From positions 1 through 40,873 of the forward strand of contig JAGBIL010000001.1 in NCBI GenBank assembly GCA_017935025.1: 40,873 nucleotides of DNA, given 5' to 3'. Numbering within the stretch: the stretch's first letter is position 1; every line of letters starts with the position of its first letter. This DNA is from Opitutales bacterium (GTDB taxonomy: Bacteria; Verrucomicrobiota; Verrucomicrobiia; Opitutales; UBA953). Under the pieces are notes generated by a model, which was given only the letters and a program-made list of their open reading frames with translations, ran no database searches and was not told the DNA's origin. The position numbers and the translations under genes are program-made. Shown here piece after piece: positions 33,636 to 40,873 of the stretch.

Positions 33636-34628
33636 ATGAGCACCCTTTCCTCCCCCGAGCTGAAAAAAACTTTTGCTCTCGGCGCGTGTTTTGCGCTTTG
33701 TGCGGCAGGCACGCACGCCGGACAAAGCTCCGCCGCCGGTAGCGTTCCCGCGAAATCCGATTTCTCGCGCACATCGCTTTCCGTATTGGACGAAAACGAC
33801 TATTGGGGCAAGTGGTCGGACAAATATTACACGAACCACACGCGCATCGCCCTCACCCTCGAAGAAGACATTCACGGGATCACGCCGTTTTTCTCAATCG
33901 GGCAGGAAATTTACACACCGAAAGAACGCGAAGCGGTAATTCCCGATCCCAAGGACCACCCGTACGCCGGCTACATTTATTTTTCGTTCGGCAGTGCGCG
34001 AAACGACAACAACCGGACCGCGTTTTCCCAGGAAATTCAAATCGGTGCGACAGGCGAATGGTCGCTCGCCGGGCAAATACAAAAAGAATATCACCGCATG
34101 ATTGACGAAATCCGCCCCGCCGGCTGGGACACGCAAGTCCACAAGCGCATCGTCGGACAAGCGATCGGCGACGTGCGACACCGCATCATGCTTTGCGGCG
34201 AATGCGGAAACGGTGCGTTTGCGGCGGACGCAATCGTTCACGGCTTCGGCACGCTCGGGAACTTGCGCGGGATTTTCTCCGCGGGAACGCAATTTCGTTT
34301 CGGCTGGAATTTGCCGCAAGATTTCGGTTTGCAAAGTATGCGCCATAGCGCGTCCGTCACGTTCGATCCGAAAGTCGACCGTTCGATTTACGGATTTTTC
34401 GACATTCAGGGCGATGCCGTGCTCTGGGACAAAACCCTCACCGGCAACAACGACCGCGACGCCGACATTTACGCGTACCCGCTCGTCGCGCAGTTCTCGC
34501 TCGGGGTTTGCGCGATTTACGACCGCTGGATGATTTCCGCCTACCAAGCGTTCCGCTCGAAAGATTTCTCCTCGCAGGACGAAGACTTCTTCGCCTACGG
34601 CGGCATCAAATGCACGATGTTTTTCTGA
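33636..34628 (+). CDS. lpxR: LpxR-like outer-membrane lipid A 3'-deacylase
   Basis: A 330-residue exported protein with a signal peptide (KKTFALGACFALCAAGTHA). The mature N-terminus has ENDYWGKWSDKYYTNHTRI, the LpxR signature, with Asn54 and Asp55 and Thr66 at the active site. DHPYAGYIYFSF is also typical. The catalytic His would be His153 in EYHRMIDEIRPAGWDTQ. The rest is beta-strand-rich and ends in an aromatic residue (MFF), consistent with a 12-strand outer-membrane barrel. In enterics LpxR removes the 3'-acyloxyacyl group of lipid A and needs Ca2+. Whether this copy is active is untested. Confidence 0.82.
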   Translation: MSTLSSPELKKTFALGACFALCAAGTHAGQSSAAGSVPAKSDFSRTSLSVLDENDYWGKWSDKYYTNHTRIALTLEEDIHGITPFFSIGQEIYTPKEREAVIPDPKDHPYAGYIYFSFGSARNDNNRTAFSQEIQIGATGEWSLAGQIQKEYHRMIDEIRPAGWDTQVHKRIVGQAIGDVRHRIMLCGECGNGAFAADAIVHGFGTLGNLRGIFSAGTQFRFGWNLPQDFGLQSMRHSASVTFDPKVDRSIYGFFDIQGDAVLWDKTLTGNNDRDADIYAYPLVAQFSLGVCAIYDRWMISAYQAFRSKDFSSQDEDFFAYGGIKCTMFF

Positions 34629-34648
34629 TAACTTTCTAAAAATCGGTT

Positions 34649-35647
34649 ATGGCGAAAAACATTCACGAAATTCTTCGTTCCCGCGCGGCGCAAAACGGCG
34701 GGAAAATGAGTTTTCGGGATTTTTCCGAAATTGCGCTCTTCGATCCGCAATTCGGCTACTACCGCCGCACGCGGGAACGCGTCGGGCGCAACGCGGGAAC
34801 GGACTTTTATACGGCGGCAAGCCTCGGCGGAATTTTCGGAAAACTGATGCGCCACGCCGCGCAAAATCTGCTCGGCGAAACGGAAAATCTGCACGATTAC
34901 ACGCTTGTGGAAATCGGCGCCGAGCCCGGGCAAACGCACTTTGAAAACGAGCGGCAGTTTTTTCGGGAAACCCGTACAGTGCGCATCGGCGAAAATTTTG
35001 AAATTCCGGAAAAATCCGTCGTCGTCGCGAACGAATTGCTCGATGCACAACCGTTTCACCGCCTTGTTTCCCGCGCGGGAACGTGGCTCGAAATCGGCGT
35101 GGAGGAAAATCCGGACGCGCCCGAAACTTGGCGGGAAACCCTGCTCGACGAACTTTCCTCTCCCGCGCTGAAAGCCTTTGCCGAAAAAACCGCCGTTCCC
35201 GCAGATGACGGCTGGCACCTCGATATTTCGCTCGATGCGGAAACGCTTTTGCAAAAAATCCTCGGCGGACGCTGGCGCGGCGCGGCAATTTTTCCCGACT
35301 ACGGAAAAACGCTCGCCGATTGCCTCGACACGTTTCCCGAAGGAACGGCACGCGCGTATTTCCGCCACTCGCAGAGCAATGCGCTCACGCAAACGCCGGG
35401 CGAACGGGATTTGACCTGCCACGTCCTGTGGGACAGGCTGCGCGCAGTCTTTGACGCGTGCGGATTCCGCTCCCCGCCGCCCTTGCGTCAGGAAAGTTTT
35501 TTCATGAAATACGCCCTGCGCGGCGTAGAGGAAATCCTGACGGGAACGATGCCGGAAGCCGCGCGGGAACGCGCAAAACTCGTCGAGCTGATCCATCCGG
35601 CGAAGATGGGGCACGCCTTTCAGATTCTCTGCGGCACGCGGATTTAG
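34649..35647 (+). CDS. Class I SAM-dependent methyltransferase, MidA/NDUFAF7 family
   Basis: A 332-residue protein with the MidA (COG1565, PF02636) pattern: MSFRDFSEIALFDPQFGYY near residue 20, DFYTAAS, SAM-binding VEIGAEPGQT in place of the more usual GAGxGxL, VANELLDAQPFHRLV, PDYGKTLADC and DLTCHVLWD. NDUFAF7 dimethylates an arginine of complex I in mitochondria; the bacterial substrate is not settled. The Asp/Glu pattern of the SAM motif is conserved enough to expect cofactor binding. It begins 20 bp after the lpxR-like gene and may be co-transcribed. Confidence 0.85.
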   Translation: MAKNIHEILRSRAAQNGGKMSFRDFSEIALFDPQFGYYRRTRERVGRNAGTDFYTAASLGGIFGKLMRHAAQNLLGETENLHDYTLVEIGAEPGQTHFENERQFFRETRTVRIGENFEIPEKSVVVANELLDAQPFHRLVSRAGTWLEIGVEENPDAPETWRETLLDELSSPALKAFAEKTAVPADDGWHLDISLDAETLLQKILGGRWRGAAIFPDYGKTLADCLDTFPEGTARAYFRHSQSNALTQTPGERDLTCHVLWDRLRAVFDACGFRSPPPLRQESFFMKYALRGVEEILTGTMPEAARERAKLVELIHPAKMGHAFQILCGTRI

Positions 35648-35739
35648 GCGAGAGTTGAGGAGTGGAAGCGTGAAGAAGTGGCGGTTTTTCGGACGAATTT
35701 AAATTTGCGGCGAAAGCCAAATTGGGTGATGCTCAAACC

Positions 35740-36516
35740 ATGCTTTCCGAAAAACATCTGATTGAATTGAAAACCTTTGCGGGAACGCTTGCCGATACCG
35801 CCCGCGAAATCGTCGCCGGCTACCACGCACTCGAACACACGGAGATTGAAGTTAAACCGGACGGCTCGCCCGTTACCGTCGCCGACAAGGAATGCGAACG
35901 ACGCTTGCGCGAAATGATTCACGCCGCATTCCCGAGCCACGGCATCATCGGGGAAGAATTCGGAAATGAAAACACGGACGCTGAATTTGTCTGGTCGCTC
36001 GACCCGATTGACGGGACAAAATCCTTTGTCTCGCGCGTGCCGCTTTACGGAATTTTGTTCGGCTTGCTCCATGGAGGGAAACCCTGTCTCGGCGTTATCG
36101 ACCAGCCGGTTACGCGGGAACGCATTATCGGCGACGGAAAAATCACCGAGTACAACGGACGCCGCGTGCGCGTTTCCGAAACGCCGACTGTGGACAAAGC
36201 GCTTTTGCTCACCACGGATTTACACGATTGCGAAACCGAGCACCCGAACGAAAACTGGAGCGCCCTGCTTCACCGCGCGCGGCTTTTCCGCACTTGGGGA
36301 GACTGCTACGCCTACATGATGATTGCCGCCGGACGCGCGGACATCATGGCGGATCCCGTGCTTTCGCCGTGGGATTTGTATCCGCTTTTGCCTATACTTG
36401 AAGGCGCCGGCGCCACGGTAACCGACTGGAACGGGAACGCCGCGCTCGGCGCAAAATCCATTCTCGCCGCAAACCCGCGCCTCCACGCGGAAGCGCTCGC
36501 GATTCTCAACGGCTGA
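35740..36516 (+). CDS. Inositol-monophosphatase-family phosphatase (HisN-like)
   Basis: A 258-residue metal-dependent phosphomonoesterase. Family motifs are GEEFG (Glu72, Glu73), the metal site DPIDGTKSF (Asp88, Asp91) and SPWDLYPLLPILEGAGATVTD at the C-terminus. Members hydrolyse inositol phosphate, histidinol phosphate or related compounds; HisN-type is the best guess because of its length and DPIDGT core, but the substrate is undecided. The ATG at 35740 is chosen; a TTG at 35722 would add six residues. It is followed by the ATP-grasp-like gene after 62 bp. Confidence 0.88.
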   Translation: MLSEKHLIELKTFAGTLADTAREIVAGYHALEHTEIEVKPDGSPVTVADKECERRLREMIHAAFPSHGIIGEEFGNENTDAEFVWSLDPIDGTKSFVSRVPLYGILFGLLHGGKPCLGVIDQPVTRERIIGDGKITEYNGRRVRVSETPTVDKALLLTTDLHDCETEHPNENWSALLHRARLFRTWGDCYAYMMIAAGRADIMADPVLSPWDLYPLLPILEGAGATVTDWNGNAALGAKSILAANPRLHAEALAILNG

Positions 36517-36578
36517 TTTCGCCGTTCCCGCAAAACTTTTTCTTTCGCGAAATTTTCTCCGCACCGAAAAAATGCCCG

Positions 36579-37955
36579 ATGCCCGATTTTTGTTCGATAA
36601 AAAACGCCCTTGAGTCCGGCGGATTTTTCGCAAAAAAAACGTGGAAAATTTCGCCCGACGCATGGCGTTTTTCCCCGGAGGAAACCGCCGAACTCGAAAA
36701 CATCGGAACCGCCGCGCTCGCCTTTTACCGCGCACTCGAAAAACTTTATCTCACCTCGGCGGAAAACCGCTCGCTCCTGCGCAACGGAAGACTGTTCGCG
36801 CCGTGGGTTGCGGAAGTTTTGAATCGCGGAAAACCGCCGCACCTTATCGCGCACCAACGCGCTCGCGCGCTCGCGGGAACGCTCCCGCCCGTAATTCGTC
36901 CGGATTTGCTGATTTGCGAAGACGGATTTGCACTGACGGAACTCGACAGCGTTCCCGGCGGAATCGGGCTTACGGCGTTTCTCAATCGCCTTTACGCGTG
37001 CGGGAACGCCGAGGCGATGCCGCACCTTTTTCTCGAAGCCGTAACGCGCGGCTCAACGCGTTCCCGCGTCGCAATCGCCGTTTCCGACGAAGCGGACGAC
37101 TACCGCGCGGAGTTTGAAAATCTCGCCGAAACGCTTCGCGCGCGCGGCGCGGAAATTTTTGTCTGCCACCCGAACGAAACGGAAATTTCCGAAAACGGCG
37201 TTTCCCTTCACGGAAAAAAAATCGACGTGCTGTATCGTTTTTTCGAGCTCTTCGATTTGGGAAACGTGAATGCGGCAGACGCGCTCTTCGCCGCCGCCGA
37301 GCGCGGGAACGTCGTCGTCACGCCGCCGATGCGCCCTTTTCAGGAAGAAAAATCCGCACTCGCGCTCCTGCATCACCCGACGTTGTTTCCGTTCTGGCGC
37401 GAAGCGCTCGGTGAGAAGAATTTTTCCCTGATGAAAAAAATCGTTCCCGAAACATGGCTCGTCGAACCGCTTCCCGAAAACGGGCTTCAGGCGTGCGCCG
37501 TGCTTCACGCTCCGTCGGTCGGCGGACGCGCGATTCGCGATTGGCGCGAGCTCGCGGCGGCGGGAAAACGCGACCGGGAACTTGTGCTCAAAGCGAGCGG
37601 ATTTGATGAAACGGCGTGGGGCGCGCGCAGCGTTACCGTCGGCACGGACGTTTCGCAAAGCGATTGGGCTCTGGCACTGGAAAATGCGTTGGGCCGCGCG
37701 CGGAAACGCGATTCGTTCTATGTGCTCCAGCGTTTTCACAAACCGGCGAAAAAGGAATTCCGCGTTTTTGATGCCGGAGGAAATGCCGTGCCCGCGTTCG
37801 GGCGCGTGCGCATTTGCCCGTATTATTTTATCGTGCCCGACGAATTTTCCAGGGAACACGCACGGCTCGGCGGCGCGCTTTGCACGTTTTGCCCGCCCGA
37901 CAAAAAAATCATTCACGGCATGAGCGACGCGGTTCTGGTGCCCTGTGCAATCTGA
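36579..37955 (+). CDS. ATP-grasp-like protein of unknown function
   Basis: A 458-residue cytoplasmic protein. TELDSVPGGIGLTAFLNRLY (about residue 120), the DVLYRFFELFDL segment and LVLKASGFDETAWGARSV (about 335-352) look like the nucleotide-binding parts of a circularly permuted ATP-grasp enzyme, similar to glutathionylspermidine synthase-type proteins. The C-terminus has CPYYFIVPDE and CTFCPPDKKIIHGMSDAVLVPCAI. The substrate is unknown. It follows the phosphatase gene and ends before a hairpin. Confidence in function is low, but it is clearly a real gene with many GGGAACG words. Confidence 0.6.
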   Translation: MPDFCSIKNALESGGFFAKKTWKISPDAWRFSPEETAELENIGTAALAFYRALEKLYLTSAENRSLLRNGRLFAPWVAEVLNRGKPPHLIAHQRARALAGTLPPVIRPDLLICEDGFALTELDSVPGGIGLTAFLNRLYACGNAEAMPHLFLEAVTRGSTRSRVAIAVSDEADDYRAEFENLAETLRARGAEIFVCHPNETEISENGVSLHGKKIDVLYRFFELFDLGNVNAADALFAAAERGNVVVTPPMRPFQEEKSALALLHHPTLFPFWREALGEKNFSLMKKIVPETWLVEPLPENGLQACAVLHAPSVGGRAIRDWRELAAAGKRDRELVLKASGFDETAWGARSVTVGTDVSQSDWALALENALGRARKRDSFYVLQRFHKPAKKEFRVFDAGGNAVPAFGRVRICPYYFIVPDEFSREHARLGGALCTFCPPDKKIIHGMSDAVLVPCAI

Positions 37956-37979
37956 AAATAAGCGCCGAATATAAAATTC

Positions 37980-38011
37980 AAGCATCAAATCCCGGCTGAG
38001 ATTTGATGCTT
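37980..38011. terminator. Hairpin between convergent genes at 37955 and 38049
   Basis: AAGCATCAAATC (37980-37991) and GATTTGATGCTT (38000-38011) form a perfect 12-bp stem with loop CCGGCTGA. The right side continues CAAGTTTTG, a weak U-tract for the plus-strand transcript. The AAGCATCAA word is shared with the repeat at 10702. Confidence 0.6.
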
Positions 38012-38048
38012 CAAGTTTTGTGCCGAAAAGGGAGTTCCCGCGCCGCGC

Positions 38049-39830
38049 CTAACTCATCTGCGGAGCGGCATCGTCTTGGGATTTTTCCTGCTTTTTCGGG
38101 AACATTTCGGAAAGTTTTTTCGTCATATCCTTCGTTTTATCGACAACGGGAGCGACGGCTTCCGAAAGTTTTTTCATCTGATCGCGAAGTTCCACGCGGC
38201 GGATTTTTCCGCTGATGGTTTTCGGCAGTTCTTCGACAAACTCGATGACGCGCGGATATTTGTACGGCGCAGTTTCGCGTTTGACGTGATCCTGGATTTT
38301 CTTTTTCAGATCCTCAAAATCTTTAACGGCATCCTTAAACGTCTTGGAAAGCACGATGGTCGCTTTCACGACTTGTCCGCGAATCGCGTCGGGAACGCCG
38401 GTAATTGCGCATTCGACAACGCCTTCGTAAGACATGACGGCACTTTCCACTTCAAACGGACCGATGCGGTAGCCGGAGCTTTTGATCACGTCGTCGTTGC
38501 GCCCGACAAACCAGAAGTAGCCGTCCTCGTCGCGCGTGGCGACATCGCCCGTGTGGTAAAGCCCGTCGTGGTAAACTTTTGCGGTGAGCGCACGATCGCG
38601 GAAATAACCTTTGAAAAGCCCGGCGGGACGGTCTTCCGGATTGCAACGAATCACGATTTCACCCTGCGTTCCCGCGGGAACGGAATTGCCTTCTTCGTCG
38701 ACGAGATCGACATCATAAGCGGGATTCGGTTTGCCCATGGAACCGGGCTTGGGTTCCATCCACGGTGTTGTCAATATCGAGCAGGTCGTTTCGGTCTGCC
38801 CGAAACCTTCGCGCAGTTTGATGCCGGTGATTTTGTAAAAATCCTCGTAAACGCTCGGATTGAGCGCTTCGCCCGCGATTGTGCACCATTTGAGCGAAGA
38901 CAAATCGTATTTCGCCATATCTTCGTGGAGCATGAAGCGGAAGACGGTCGGCGGCGCACAGAAAGACGTAATGCGGTAGTCCTGAATAATTTGGAGCATA
39001 TCCGCCGGCGTGAATTTTTCGTGGTCGTAAACGAAAACCGTCGCTCCCGCGAACCACTGCCCGTAGAGCTTACCCCAAACGGCTTTTCCCCAGCCGGTAT
39101 CCGCGACGGTGAGATGGAGGCTTTCCTCGTTGAGATTGTGCCAGTAAACGCCGGTAACGATATGCCCGAGCGGGTAGTTGTAATCGTGTGCCACCATTTT
39201 CGGGTTGCCCGTCGTTCCCGAGGTGAAATAAAGCAGGGAAATGTCATCGTTGCGATTGGCGACTTCCGGACGAACAAATTCCGGAGCGCAGTCCATTCCC
39301 GTTTGAAAATCCTTAAACCCTTCGGGAACGAGCGGTCCCGTGGAAATAAGTGTTTCGAGCGTCGGGCAATCCGGCTTGGACATACCGACGCGCTCGGTAA
39401 CAAGCGTATCGCCCACGCAGACAATCGCTTTAATCGACGCCGCATTGCAACGGTAAACAATGTCTTTTTTCGTCAGAAGATGCGTCGCGGGAATGCAAAC
39501 GGCACCGAGCTTATGCAGGGCAAGGATCGCAAACCAGAACTCATAGCGCCGTTTCAGGATGAGCATGACCTTGTCGCCGTGCCCGATGCCGCAACTCTTG
39601 AAAAACGCCGCCGCACGGTCGCTGTGTTTTTTCAAATCGGCGAACGTAAAATCGATGTGCTTCCCGTGGTCGTTCACCCAGCAAAGCGCACGCTTTTCGG
39701 GATGCGTTTCCGCCCACGCGTCAATGACATCGTAGGAAAAGTTGAAGTTCTCGGGAACCGTGATCTTAAAGTTCTCGGCGAAATCTTCTTGGCTTTTGAA
39801 CGACGTCTGTTTGAGGAATTTTTCTAACAT
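38049..39830 (-). CDS. AMP-forming acyl-CoA synthetase (medium-chain type)
   Basis: A 593-residue ANL-superfamily enzyme that activates a carboxylic acid to acyl-AMP and then acyl-CoA. Motifs are the P-loop [58 protein letters not shown] and the C-terminal [10 protein letters not shown] with the adenylation lysine. The sequence is closest in style to medium-chain or acetyl-type MACS enzymes; the acid is unknown. I start at the ATG at 39830 (MLEKFLKQ); the frame opens only from a TTG at 39914. After the usual end there are about 40 extra residues ([19 protein letters not shown] then QEKSQDD) that look like a helical tail. Confidence 0.9.
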   Translation of the reverse strand: MLEKFLKQTSFKSQEDFAENFKITVPENFNFSYDVIDAWAETHPEKRALCWVNDHGKHIDFTFADLKKHSDRAAAFFKSCGIGHGDKVMLILKRRYEFWFAILALHKLGAVCIPATHLLTKKDIVYRCNAASIKAIVCVGDTLVTERVGMSKPDCPTLETLISTGPLVPEGFKDFQTGMDCAPEFVRPEVANRNDDISLLYFTSGTTGNPKMVAHDYNYPLGHIVTGVYWHNLNEESLHLTVADTGWGKAVWGKLYGQWFAGATVFVYDHEKFTPADMLQIIQDYRITSFCAPPTVFRFMLHEDMAKYDLSSLKWCTIAGEALNPSVYEDFYKITGIKLREGFGQTETTCSILTTPWMEPKPGSMGKPNPAYDVDLVDEEGNSVPAGTQGEIVIRCNPEDRPAGLFKGYFRDRALTAKVYHDGLYHTGDVATRDEDGYFWFVGRNDDVIKSSGYRIGPFEVESAVMSYEGVVECAITGVPDAIRGQVVKATIVLSKTFKDAVKDFEDLKKKIQDHVKRETAPYKYPRVIEFVEELPKTISGKIRRVELRDQMKKLSEAVAPVVDKTKDMTKKLSEMFPKKQEKSQDDAAPQMS

Positions 39831-39970
39831 CTGTTTTTTCAGCGCGTTCCCGCGGGGAAATTCCCGCCGAAACGACTTGAGGGAAATTAAATGCGAGCCC
39901 GTTCCCGTGTGCAAGAAAAAGACGTTCTATTTTAACTAAAAAGTTAAAGTTCGCATTTTCGGTAGGCATT

Positions 39971-40070
39971 AAAAAAGCCGGGTTGACCACAACGCCCAAG
40001 GAACCTGACTGCCGCTGCTTCCTTCCGGATCTGACGGGGTTCGCCGGCACTTGTCGTATGGGACCCGACC
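39971..40070 (-). ncRNA. ffs: Signal recognition particle RNA (4.5S type)
   Basis: On the minus strand the conserved SRP domain IV reads GTCAGATCCGGAAGGAAGC followed by AGCGGCAGTCAGG, the asymmetric loop and GGAA tetraloop that bind Ffh. The flanks close into a stem: GTCGGGT (40063-40069) with ACCCGGC (39977-39983). A run of six T follows at once (39971-39976) and ends the transcript. The size of about 100 nt is the short bacterial form. It guides membrane-protein targeting with Ffh. Confidence 0.93.
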
Positions 40071-40126
40071 GAGGGGAAGCATTCCCGATTCCCGCCGCAG
40101 ATGCAAGTTTTTTCAGTTAAAAACAA

Positions 40127-40154
40127 AAAGCCGCAAGTTCAATATTGCGGCTTT
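40127..40154 (-). terminator. Terminator downstream of the tRNA remnant
   Basis: AAAGCCGCAA (40127-40136) pairs with TTGCGGCTTT (40145-40154) around the loop GTTCAATA. Read on the minus strand it follows the tRNA end by seven bases and continues in a T-run, as expected for the terminator of the original tRNA gene. Confidence 0.8.
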
Positions 40155-40160
40155 CAAAAA

Positions 40161-40187
40161 TGGTGGTCGCGGCAGGACTCGAACCTG
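40161..40187 (-). pseudogene. 3' end of a tRNA gene only; probable attachment-site remnant
   Basis: On the minus strand 27 nt read CAGGTTCGAGTCCTG then CCGCGACC ACCA: a T-arm with the TTCGAGT loop, a 7-nt acceptor strand CGCGACC, discriminator A and encoded CCA. A 5' acceptor strand GGTCGCG, anticodon arm and D-arm are absent from the upstream 200 bp. Similarity stops at the T-stem, where the next base (A) no longer pairs. The amino acid cannot be told. A 3' remnant with its terminator is the usual scar of an element integrated into a tRNA gene. Confidence 0.7.
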
Positions 40188-40316
40188 TAAAGAAGGACGG
40201 TAAGAAGCTTTGATTTTTCGGCGTTCGCGGGAGGTTTGGAGAAGTTGAACCGTAAAACGGGTTGTAATTTTTTTTTCTCGAAACGAACTCTCACGGAACA
40301 CCAAAAAAAAGTATCG

Positions 40317-40685
40317 ATGAGCAAAATAGAGATTCTCGACAACGGGGAAATGTGGGATGTGGTGCCGCCGCGCGCGGCGGCGGATGTTGCGGCGCGGTTT
40401 GAGGCATTGGACGCGGAGCGCGAGCATCATTATGCGGCGATGGCGGCGGCGGGTGTTTTGCCGGAGGAAGCGCCGTTTCTGCGGGAGCGGGAGTGGAGAG
40501 AGCTGAAAGAGGGAAGCGGCAGGAATGCAGAAGCCGAGTTAAAGAGTGGGAAAGTTAAAAAGTGTTGGCGGTGGCTGGCGCGTCGGTTTTCCGGCGCGGC
40601 GGTGATTTTGGCGTTCCCCGCCGTGGGAATCGCGTTTAGCGCGATGGTGGCTTGGGCGATGATTGCCGAGGAAGGAGGGTTTTGA
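40317..40685 (+). CDS. Small membrane-anchored hypothetical protein in the putative element
   Basis: A 122-residue protein of unknown function. The N-terminal part is acidic and Ala-rich (MSKIEILDNGEMWDVVPPR, then a helix AADVAARFEALDAEREHHY). One transmembrane helix lies near the C-terminus (about residues 93-115, AVILAFPAVGIAFSAMVAWAM). The ATG at 40317 is preceded by an A-rich run with no clear Shine-Dalgarno. Codons around 40535-40565 contain a purine-rich run similar to intergenic repeats elsewhere in the window. Confidence 0.55.
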   Translation: MSKIEILDNGEMWDVVPPRAAADVAARFEALDAEREHHYAAMAAAGVLPEEAPFLREREWRELKEGSGRNAEAELKSGKVKKCWRWLARRFSGAAVILAFPAVGIAFSAMVAWAMIAEEGGF

Positions 40686-40686
40686 G

Positions 40687-40873
40687 GTGGTGAAGAACGA
40701 AACCTACATTCACACGCTGACGACGGCCATTTTGCAGAATGAGATTCCGGAGCACGCGCGGGACTCGCGATTTAATCCGGAGGTGCTTGCGGGGGCGCTG
40801 GCGGCGTTTGGCGGGGGGAACGTGTGTTTGTGTTTTAACGATAACGCGCCGACGCAGGTGATGCTTACGCAAC
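40687..40873 (+). CDS. Hypothetical protein, truncated by window edge
   Basis: The frame opens at GTG 40687 (the next codon is also GTG), eight bases after a strong GGAGGG site that lies inside the end of the preceding gene, and runs off the window. The 62 visible residues (YIHTLTTAILQNEIPEHA, then RFNPEVLAGALAAFGGGNV and CFNDNAPTQVMLTQ) match no family I know. It lies one base after the preceding stop, so it is co-transcribed with it. Confidence 0.55.
   Translation, partial: MVKNETYIHTLTTAILQNEIPEHARDSRFNPEVLAGALAAFGGGNVCLCFNDNAPTQVMLTQ

Larger units (their letters stand above)
39831..40316. other. 486-bp non-coding stretch holding SRP RNA, terminator and tRNA remnant
   Basis: From left to right this holds the upstream region of the acyl-CoA synthetase gene (39831-39970, with two GGGAACG words near 39844 and 39900), the SRP RNA, an AT-rich spacer, a terminator, the 3' end of a tRNA gene and about 125 bp of unfamiliar sequence before the next gene. 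No protein gene is supported here. Confidence 0.6.
1..40873. repeat. Genome-wide over-represented word GCGGGAACG (core GGGAACG / CGTTCCC)
   Basis: Manual reading finds about 128 copies of the 7-mer core (about 70 as GGGAACG and 58 as CGTTCCC on the plus strand), against about 5 to 7 expected from base composition. The preferred extended form is GCGGGAACG followed by C or G. Copies occur in coding DNA in every frame, giving recurrent tripeptides AGT, GNA, RER, VPA, AFP and RSR. Adjacent inverted copies occur at 66-83, 8390-8412, 15701-15726 and 38667-38682. Orientation is roughly balanced, which argues against a strongly strand-polar Chi or KOPS signal. Islands lacking it are 8.6-10.6, 12.3-13.8 and 18.4-21.9 kb. 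The function is inferred only: it resembles uptake sequences or HIP1. Counts are by eye. Confidence 0.85.
40188..40873. mobile_element. Probable left end of an integrated element (extends beyond window)
   Basis: Beyond the tRNA remnant, gene style changes: short, Ala/Glu-rich unfamiliar proteins, compact spacing and strong Shine-Dalgarno use, as in prophages and integrative elements. No integrase or phage gene is in view; by the usual geometry an intact tRNA and integrase would lie at the far, unseen end. This is inferred from the att-like scar. Confidence 0.45.

Noticed and set aside
40161..40240. A complete tRNA gene on the minus strand
   Set aside because: Only the T-arm, acceptor strand and CCA are present; no D-arm, anticodon arm or 5' acceptor could be folded from the upstream bases.
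1..40873. Signature word as a Chi or KOPS-type strand-polar signal
   Set aside because: Plus- and minus-strand copies are nearly equal (about 70 and 58), and many copies are inverted pairs. Gene-direction bias is modest. A full-genome strand plot would be needed to rule it out completely.

Overview
The window reads as chromosomal DNA of a Gram-negative bacterium with moderately high GC content. The outer-membrane proteins, an LpxR-like lipid A deacylase and an ExbB-ExbD-TonB-like set indicate two membranes. Rubrerythrin suggests anaerobic or microaerobic life, and a class 2 (quinone-linked) dihydroorotate dehydrogenase indicates a quinone pool. Gene content and style would fit the Verrucomicrobiota/PVC group (Opitutae-like), but that is an impression, not a proof. 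Most genes are ordinary housekeeping genes. Shine-Dalgarno sites are often weak.

Layout. 1-1.0 kb: 3' part of a K+/H+ antiporter. 1.1-2.8 kb: outer-membrane beta-barrel protein and rubrerythrin. 2.9-11.9 kb, all on the minus strand: aroA-recD2, a POT peptide transporter, a sodium/solute symporter and pyrD. 12.0-13.6 kb: a small beta-domain protein followed by an exported protein of unknown function. 13.7-17.7 kb: a tight minus-strand operon exbB-exbD-tonB-like-sufS-ogt. 17.85-21.8 kb: a plus-strand cluster of unknown genes made of a 568-residue beta-repeat/Cys-rich protein, two intact exported proteins, a decayed paralogue and the broken-off C-terminus of a second beta-repeat protein. 21.9-24.3 kb: membrane-anchored protein-nadK-rnhB. 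24.5-31.2 kb: valS, tgt and a SNF2 helicase. 31.2-33.5 kb: two Opp-type permeases and a lipoprotein. 33.6-38.0 kb: lpxR-like gene, MidA-type methyltransferase, inositol-monophosphatase-like enzyme and an ATP-grasp-like protein. 38.0-39.8 kb: acyl-CoA synthetase. 39.97-40.07 kb: SRP RNA. 40.16-40.19 kb: only the 3' end of a tRNA gene, followed by unfamiliar genes to the window edge, which looks like the junction of an integrated element.

The most striking signal is the short word GCGGGAACG (core GGGAACG/CGTTCCC). By hand I count about 128 copies of the 7-mer core on the two strands, roughly one per 320 bp, where about 5 to 7 would be expected by chance. It sits inside genes in all reading frames (read as AGT, GNA, RER, VPA and so on), in intergenic DNA, and as an inverted pair forming a perfect terminator stem at 8383-8419. 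It is nearly absent from 18.4-21.9 kb and 12.3-13.8 kb, the two clusters of unknown exported proteins. This is the behaviour of a DNA-uptake-type or HIP1-like genome signature, with recently acquired or fast-evolving islands lacking it.

The best candidate for an undescribed system is the pair of clusters at 12.0-13.6 and 17.85-21.8 kb. Each has a beta-domain protein without a signal peptide, followed at once by a Sec-exported partner. The second cluster also carries paralogues, a frameshifted copy and a displaced C-terminal fragment, so the unit appears to duplicate and decay in place.
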